Shown piece after piece: positions 57,501 through 64,000 of a stretch of DNA of 64,000 nucleotides; within the stretch, counting starts at the first letter, position 1; every line of letters begins with the position of its first letter. The notes below the pieces were generated by a model. The model ran no database searches, was not told where the DNA came from, and saw only the letters and a list, made by a program, of their open reading frames with translations. The stretch is taken from the NCBI GenBank assembly GCA_905250125.1, contig CAJNOL010000160.1, positions 17,987 to 81,986 of the forward strand, given 5' to 3'. Position numbers and translations under genes: made by a program. This DNA is from Rotaria sordida (lineage: Eukaryota > Rotifera > Eurotatoria > Philodinida > Philodinidae).

Positions 57501-60500
57501 AAATGTAAAACATGATGTAGCTGCTATTGCTAATTGTAGGAAGATAGTTTTATTGAGACACATTTCTTTATCATATCAGAAATGCAATAAGAAACTATGA
57601 TCGGATTTGTTTTTAAATGCCAACCATCATTTTTTGAATAACTTCCGATCATTTATAGCTATTGAAGTCGGATTAGAGCTATGTTGGAAGCATCTATCTG
57701 TGTAACATTCATTACGTTCGGAAATTGGTTTTTTTGGTCCATTGCAACAACTTTTCGTAGCAACTTCTGCTCAAATAACTCTAGAATGCAGCCCTAAGAC
57801 AACCGCTTTACCCTTAAAATTTCTAGATCTCAGAACACTTCTCTTGAAGTACGAGTCCAAGGTAAAGATGAAAAAGTTGAACAATTATACAACGAATATA
57901 ACACTCTTCGAACTTAATAAATGTTACGCAGTTAGATGCCTCCAACATTGCTCTATCCAACGGCGAAAATTCGACTTTGATAGCTATAAACGATTAGAAA
58001 TTATTCAAAAAATTGTGGCTGGAATTTTTAAAAACAAAATCTGACAATAATTCACACATCAGAACGAGATGTTGCTAATATTTGGTCTTTGATCGTACAT
58101 CAACAATGTCTGTCGCGGTCTGTGGGCAGGGTGACTGGGTCGAGATTTTTACTGCTATACTTTAATATTTCTTTTAGATCGTGTTTCATAAAAAATCTAA
58201 TATGAAACGTGTACTAACTCGAATTTGAAAGTTAACAGATTTAAGTAATGTTGCAATGAGAAAAACTTCTAGGAGTCGGAGAGTGAGTCTTCGTCTGAAG
58301 CTAAAAATGGGTATATTTTTTTTAATATTAATAATAGATCGTTACAATCCTAAGTGGCACTCAGCTCTCTTCTGCCGTTCTCTGACTTCGCCACTAGATA
58401 TAAACTAACAACCGATCCTTGTATAATATTAAAAAAGGAAGATTTCGATTCTTATCTAGCATAGCTCGATTTAGATGTGAGCAAGAAGGTCCCGATTCCG
58501 TTTGTCTTATTCAATCAATTGATTGAATATTAGCTAATTTTTCCTAATCTTTTAAATCTTGTGACAGTTATAATTCTTCTTTGTCTAATGATAAAACTTC
58601 TATGCGCCTAATTTCTTTCTTTCTACATTTAGTTAATTTTTTAATCGATAATTATAACAAAAATATTCAATCATATGAAAAAAAAAAAACATAGGACACT
58701 TACTAATCGTCTTGCAAGACCATCAATTTTCTTTTTGATTTCATCCGGATTTGTTGTTGATGCATCTGTAGTTCCAATACTTTGCGTTTGTTGAAGTCTT
58801 GCATAGTTTTTAAATTTTTGTACTTTTTTATCTAAATATTTTTTTGTTCGTTCTCGTTTATTATTAACAATAGCAGCTGCACTGGCTAATGTATTAGCAA
58901 TTATTTCGGAATTTTCACTTTGTATAATACCAGCAAGTAATGTACTTAAATTGTTTGAATTAGTTAATAATTCACGTGGATTAGATATTGTTTTTATTGA
59001 AGATGATGTATGATTTCGATTAGATTTAGTTGATGAACGTTTTTGTTTAATAGAATTTTTAAGTATAGGTGAAGATTTTGATTTACCAGCTGCAATAGCA
59101 GCAACCGTAGCTTCTTCTTCTTCTTCACGACGTTCATCTTCAGAACTATCAGATGATTGTGAAGTTGAATGATGTTGTTGTTTTTGTTTTGAATGTTTTT
59201 CTGATGTTGTTGAATCATGTTCATGTTCATCACCATCATCATCATCCGATGCTGTAAATATATTTCGTCCAAGTAAACGAAAATTAAAATTCATTTCACG
59301 TGGAATATGTTGAGCAGGAAATGATGCTTGATATAAATTGCTTATTTTTTTTCCAGATTTTAATTTTTTATAATTATTTCGAAATTGTTGATAAAAATGA
59401 TTATTTGGATTATTTGCATTTGAATATTTCATATTTGAATTTGATTTTTGTTTTTGCTGCATTAGATTACTCATATTTTGTATCATATTTGCCATATTAT
59501 GAACATTATGTAGATAAGTAGCATTATTTATTGAACTATTATGATCATGAAAATTAGATAAAGGAGGGCGATAACCACCAAGTAATAATTGTGGTGAACT
59601 ATTATCATTAGAACGACGATTACTATTATTATTATTTCGTATAGACGAATTAGTCATCATTGGTGGTGGATTATAAAGCATACGACCACCTCGATTGTGT
59701 AACCTCGATGGATTTGGATAACGATGACGAGGTGGAGATCTAAATGAAACGAAAACAAAAAAAGATCCTAAAATGGTACAGGCTCACGATGATTTTAGTA
59801 GGTTTTCAACCTTTCGGCTAGCTATTTACACATTCGTTTGTGCTGAAATTTTTAGAATATTCTAGTGATCGTGAGACTTATCTATGAGTAAAAATCTCAT
59901 GGTTGAGTTTTCCAATCCATAGCCAGTCCAGAAACCATACGCTTACTAAAACGGTTGCAACTCTACATAGGCTCGAACCTTTTTAAGGTTTTTTTCTTGT
60001 TTCACTGATTCCTACTCATTAGAGAGCTGCGGGTTCGAGTCCAACCTTTTATTTTTTGGTGGACCCGCAGCTCCCTACTACTCATAGCTAAAATATGGCA
60101 TCAAACGGTGTTCGACAATTGGATATATTTTCTAGTAAGTTTTGCCTGTAATCTCATACACCATATGTAAAGAATGGAACTGATTAATTCAATAAAAACT
60201 TTTTTGATTTTAAGATATTCGAATTATTTTTGTTGTAGAAAAACTACGATAGAATTGCTTTAATTGAAAGTAATCTCATTCGAAATACTATCAGTTTATA
60301 TTTTCGATGAAAATAAACGCAAGATAATCATTTCGACAGTTGGAAAAGATTATTAAATGATTTAGGATAGTAGAAAAAAGTTTAGAAACAATATATTTTT
60401 TCTATAATATTAAGCACTAAGCTCAAATCAAGATAACGATTTTAACAGTTAATGAAGTATTTTACCTAATGCATTCTATACTAAAGTTTCATCATTGTTC

Positions 60501-61346
60501 ATTGATGAAGCCTTAGTATAGAATGCATTAGATAGAAAATTCAATTGACTACTAAAATCAATATTTGAGTTTGAGCTAGATGCTTAACATTATAGCAAAA
60601 AAAAGAAAATTGAAAATACATTGTTTTTAAACTTTTCGTTATTATTTCTGCATTAAATTTCACGATAGTTTTTCATCTCGCTTTACTGGCTTATGTAAAA
60701 TGGCATTGTCATAATGCCAGTTTTCTTGGACTTAAGACTTCAATTTTGTAGCACTCACTTTTAATATTGATATTTTTAGAAAAATGTCTAATGAAATATT
60801 TGCAATAATCAGTAGAGATAATGAAATCATATTGTAATGTCATATGTCCCTATCTCTTGAAACTTCATCATATTATTGCATTTATTAATGAAAGAAATAA
60901 TTGTTTAAATAAATGACTAACCTTTCATTGGATCGACTTCGAGATGATTGAGATTTTGATCGACTTCGTAATTTTTTTATATTATTATTTCGTTGATATG
61001 GAGATTCTGATGAATTGTGCTTAGAACGATTTGATTGTTTTTTATTTTCGTTTGATGATTTCGCATTATTATTATTATTATTATTACATAATTCAACAGT
61101 TGATGAAAGTTTCATTTTACTTTTGGAATTTTTTTCTGATGAATTATTAATCTCATGTTTTTTTCTTGATGTTGAATTACGTCCATGTTCAGTTGATGAA
61201 TTGGATGATGTTGATGATGAACGTCGTTGATTATTATGTTTAGATTTATAACTACTTTTTGATTTTTTCGTTCTATCATTTTTTGACATTACAACTGTAA
61301 CTTTTGACGATGGTTGTTGTACAAATGTTTTATTATCTGTGCCCAT
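54518..61346 (-). CDS. Large protein with CAAP1-like core (caspase activity and apoptosis inhibitor 1 domain)
   Basis: Nine exons with matching phases: 60922-61346, 58704-59739, 57192-57404, 56913-57119, 56385-56469, 56260-56328, 56036-56129, 54917-55577, 54518-54853; 1041 residues. The part that suggests a family spans residues of about 590-655, with IGYYIKDRERMLHEMFRCIH, KLQAILPDVLK and SIDEIKARCLDQLDILSKKR, resembling CAAP1 (patterns YI.DR..ML...FR, LPDVLK, L.EIK..CL.QLE.LS). CAAP1 restrains caspase activation in human cells and has about 360 residues, so this homologue is much longer. The N-terminus is RS-rich (SRSRSNER), then Asn/Gln-rich. Acidic, His/Ser and polyQ stretches flank the core, and the C-terminus is a charged coiled coil (LQIEVEQEERNLRRQEKRKR). 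An RS domain hints at a nuclear or splicing-linked location. Family call rests on motifs only. Confidence 0.6.
57605..58048. mobile_element. Inverted-repeat element (MITE-like) in an intron of the CAAP1-like gene
   Basis: Arms of about 150 bp. The left includes TTTTTTGAATAACTTCCGAT, TATAGCTATTGAAGTCG, AGAGCTATGTTGGAAGCATC and GTAACATTCATTA; the right carries their inverted counterparts near 57900-58020. The order GAATAA...AGAGC...TTGG recalls the elements at 42149-42684 and 8712-12119. Outer boundaries and target duplication are uncertain. Coding potential is not evident. Confidence 0.55.
60021..60077. repeat. Short inverted repeat, probable MITE relic
   Basis: GAGCTGCGGGT at about 60024 faces ACCCGCAGCTC at about 60063 around a CCAACCTTTTATTTTTTGGTGG centre read in two parts. 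The words GAGAGCTGCGG and CCTTTTATTTT also occur in the element at 42149-42684. The TTCGAGTCC within it resembles a tRNA B box, but no A box or cloverleaf exists. Confidence 0.4.
60466..60531. ncRNA. Perfect-looking 66-nt intronic hairpin, candidate small-RNA precursor
   Basis: Arms CTAATGCATTCTATACTAA-(AG)-TTTCATCA and their inverted copy are 29 bp with two mismatches, around a loop of about 8 nt (TTGTTCAT). It lies in the first intron (59740-60921) of the CAAP1-like gene. Size and shape suit a microRNA precursor, but a short foldback of transposon origin would look the same. Confidence 0.35.
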
Positions 61347-62293
61347 GAGAATGAAACAGATTAAATAATGAAAAACAAAAGCGAAATCTAAATAGAAGAA
61401 AAGATTATATATTCATATATATACTTTACACGGAAAATTATTTCGAAGTAATTTTGGTAATTACCTCTATTATGATTGACTATTTTATATAAACCAATGA
61501 AAAGTTAATTTTATAGATGTCGTAAAGGTATGATAGAATATGAAATTTACTGATGAGACTTTTAATTAATTGAATATATTCTATGTACAAAGTTACAATG
61601 AAATCATTGAGTAAAGTATAGATTCTAGCATAAGCACATGTTCGAGAATACAATCAATTCGTTGGTCACCATTGTTAAATAATTTCTAAACAATAAAAGA
61701 GAGGAACTTGCGGCTTCTGTTGCGATCTTCGTTGTGGCAGTGAGACCTCAACGATAGGACTGCGCGATTTCGAACCAACGTTTCCATATTATAAAAAGAA
61801 CATGAATACTAAAGATTTCGGAAATAAAAGTCATAACTTCAATCTGAAAATAGCTACCTTTGCACATGTCTAACTACATATCATTCTATGCGACGACTCA
61901 TTTTTCAAAAAATAATTCATGGGAAGTAGATTTTCAGCTTTATACAGATAAAATAACAAAATATAAAAATTTTTTTAGCAATTCTAGTTTTCCGCACGGC
62001 GACTATTTGTCATTCGACCACTCAACGATAACTCTACTAGATTAATATCAGAGAGTAAAGAATTAATCATAATTCCTTCAAATGATTCTGAAACATCAGA
62101 AAACGAACAAGAATCTATAACTCATATAAATCTTTGAACTTCATATCTAATTTACTCAATACAATAACATACAATTTCAATTAATGTAATACAAATAAGT
62201 GATATTGTTATCATACATCTAAACTTATCATGTTTTGAAAACCAAAAAACAGCAAACATCGGATCACAAAAAAAGAAAAGAAATTTATTTTGT
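61347..62293. other. Spacer upstream of the CAAP1-like gene
   Basis: A splice acceptor CTATTTAG ends at 61388, 41 bases before the ATG of the CAAP1-like gene. The rest is AT-rich, with no supported gene; 61700-61780 is slightly GC-richer. Confidence 0.4.
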
Positions 62294-62861
62294 CTATGTT
62301 TGTTTCTGTTTTCCAATTGATTCTGCTCGTTGACGAGCCCAATCTGGTAATGGTGCATTCCAATCACTTGGCGGTTGAGTTCTTACTTGCCATACATCAT
62401 TATTTTCAGATGATAATTTACGTCGAATCAAACGATCTTCTTCATAAGATATTAATTTTTTCTATTAAATCAAAGAAAACAAAAAAGATATTTTTGCGAC
62501 AAAAAAAAAAAAGAAACAGAAATTTATTTTACTAATTCTTGAACATCTTTTCGTTGTAACCAAAACATACAACTATGTAATGCTTCAGCTATTGGTGTAC
62601 AATCTTTTTTTTGACCTAACATATATCGTTGATACAATCGACCTCGCCAACCTAATCCAATAAAAATAAAATAGAAGAATAGTTACTTAGAAAAAAAAAA
62701 GAATTAACTGCGACAATAATTTAATTCGTCATTATATTCTTCACATGGTCTAATCTACAAAAATAAAATGGTACAAAGAAAAAAAAATCCTCTATTCCAT
62801 TTTAATTAATTACCAGCCATTGACCAGGAATTTCATGTTTTACATCTGAAGTTGTTGACAT
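62294..62861 (-). CDS. C22orf39/PANTS-like twin CX9C protein
   Basis: Four exons, 62814-62861, 62709-62754, 62533-62651 and 62294-62461, give 126 residues. Two CX9C motifs are present: PCEEYNDELNYC and DCTPIAEALHSC, the arrangement of CHCH-type small proteins folded by two disulphides. The surrounding pattern, PCE.Y..E...CRS.R.R..Q.Y..G, then a W, and SDWNAPLPDW near the C-terminus, matches the human C22orf39 family (PCEAYRAEWKLCRS, PPDWHLPLP). Human C22orf39 has been linked to synaptic plasticity, and CX9C proteins often sit in the mitochondrial intermembrane space; which applies here is not shown. A splice acceptor lies just three bases before the ATG, and the SKP2 stop is only 132 bp upstream on the same strand. 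Confidence 0.8.
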
Positions 62862-62993
62862 TATCTATAAAAAAAACAAAAGAACTATTATACAAAAAAG
62901 AAAAAACAAAAGAAAGAAACAAATTCATTTCAATTAAAATTCAACTACAAAACACACACACACACACTGGAAAACAAATTCATTCAATAATCT

Positions 62994-63404
62994 TTAAGGA
63001 CGTGTTCGTAATCCCCATATTGATGTTCGACGTAAACCATAAGTTGGTCGAGCAACATAAGAAAAACGCTGTTGATTTAAATTAATAGATGAACCAAGTA
63101 AGGAATGTAATTTTTGTAAACCACGTTCATCAACAACACCAAATATATCCAATGAAACAAGTTGACGTAATTGTTTTAATGATCTAATTATAAAGATTTT
63201 ATATATATATATATATAATATTGATTTAAATAAATACATACGCATAAGCAATTGGTGCTATAGCATAACAACGTGAAAATGCTATATGTTCTAAATAGAG
63301 ACAATTATGTAGAACACTTGTTACTGATTTATCAGTTATTAAACTTGAATCACTTAAATCAAGAACACGAAGACGAACAGCACGACGTGTTAAATTTTCA
63401 ACAC
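62994..63404 (-). CDS. SKP2: SKP2, C-terminal exons (F-box/LRR protein, continues beyond window)
   Basis: Two exons, 63242-63404 and 62994-63183, encode the last about 116 residues. SKP2 is the substrate receptor of an SCF ubiquitin ligase that degrades cell-cycle inhibitors. The match is to the final leucine-rich repeats and tail: LRVLDLSDSSLITD, CLYLEHIAFSRCYAIAP, LVSLDIFGVVDERGLQKL, and the distinctive RFSYVARPT..G......IWGLRTRP, paralleling human FTTIARPTIG.....IWGIKCR. The F-box and earlier repeats must lie past 64000, since the first exon here opens with a splice acceptor at 63405-63406. The gene runs into the C22orf39-like gene with a 132-bp gap. Confidence 0.85.
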
Positions 63405-64000
63405 CTAAAAAAGATTTTTTTATACAGTTTCTAAAGTTAAGAAACAACAATTTTATAGAATTTAACAAGCAATAGAATGATTACTACGAATGTCGTTTTT
63501 TTTTTGTCTTCGAGTGATGAACAATGATTAATTTAAGGATCTAAAATCATTCTACCATTGACCTTAGACATTAACTCATTAATCGTTTAGCTTCACTTTG
63601 ATGTTTCAGTGTATTATTTAATGTGAAGACTGAGGAAGCGGCATTCAGACGTACAGAATCTGTCTTAAAAAGGAAAAATTTCTTCGAACACGTATTCACG
63701 CACTTGGGCAGATTATGCATTTCGGGTGGCACTCCTTCAAAGGTGAAGTCGATCCTCATAAAGACTGTGAGTATTGTACCATGTACCTGTGCTCTCAAAA
63801 ATAGTTGTTCAACTTTTCGAAGTTTTAAATCATCTCTCCGAAAGAGAAAATCTAGATAAAACACTTTCGTGTTCTTCTCTTTTTCATTATTATTGATCTT
63901 TCTTTGCATCTTAGACATTGTAAAAAATCCTTTGTTAGTCGAAAGCATCAAATAAGATAAATTTTCGTTTTATAAACTTGCTTCTTTCTATCCATGTCGC
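63405..64000. other. Intron of SKP2 with an unrecognised open stretch
   Basis: Should be intronic to SKP2. A 126-codon minus-strand open stretch (63571-63951) and an overlapping 78-codon plus-strand one (63623-63859) have less AT-biased composition than the surroundings. Neither resembles a family I know, and neither fits the SKP2 repeat pattern. Possibly a transposon scrap. Confidence 0.35.

Noticed and set aside
60023-60075. Possible tRNA or tRNA-derived SINE because of GGTTCGAGTCC
   Set aside because: No A box, acceptor stem or anticodon arm; the segment is better explained as an inverted-repeat relic.

Overview
This is a eukaryotic, very AT-rich window with standard code, A/T-ending codons, and genes split by many short GT-AG introns, mostly about 50-70 bp with a few of 0.3-1.5 kb. 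The gene content is animal: a nuclear receptor corepressor-like protein, troponin T with the acidic C-terminal tail of protostomes, a DYRK2-type kinase, NDUFS7, an aquaporin, SKP2, a neuropeptide precursor and an intronless 7TM receptor. Several genes carry a 3' splice site only 3-41 nt upstream of the ATG, as expected where a spliced leader is added. My inference is a bdelloid rotifer or similar protostome; the sequence does not prove the taxon.

Layout. 1-7566 (+): 3' part of a polyglutamine-rich gene resembling NCoR/SMRT corepressors. 8712-12119: a decayed Tc1/mariner-IS630 transposon with terminal inverted repeats of about 570 bp. 12963-13447: two oppositely oriented mariner transposase scraps. 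13656-13921: a short inverted-repeat element whose core is a 10/11-bp tandem array interrupted by a 10-N assembly gap. 16378-17605 (+): troponin T-like gene whose start codon is split by an intron. 17606-24153: gene-poor DNA with a 928-bp TA-flanked inverted-repeat element. 24154-25143 (+): 7TM receptor. 27117-27504 (-) and 27953-29060 (+): a divergent pair, a small Cys-rich membrane protein and NDUFS7. 29061-35442: long AT-rich stretch without recognisable genes. 35443-36384 (+): aquaporin. 39662-45592 (-): DYRK2-like kinase in nine exons, with a MITE in one intron. 50344-50984 (-): neuropeptide precursor with eight copies of an LLamide-type peptide. 54518-61346 (-): large protein with a CAAP1-like core. 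62294-62861 (-): C22orf39/PANTS-like twin CX9C protein. 62994-63404 (-, continuing past the window): C-terminus of SKP2.

The genes do not form one pathway. The most notable items are the LLamide precursor, the aquaporin with a non-canonical selectivity filter, the split start codon of the short troponin T, and related inverted-repeat elements shared between an autonomous-type transposon relic and intronic MITEs. The tight SKP2/C22orf39 spacing with a splice acceptor beside the downstream ATG suggests a small operon resolved by trans-splicing.
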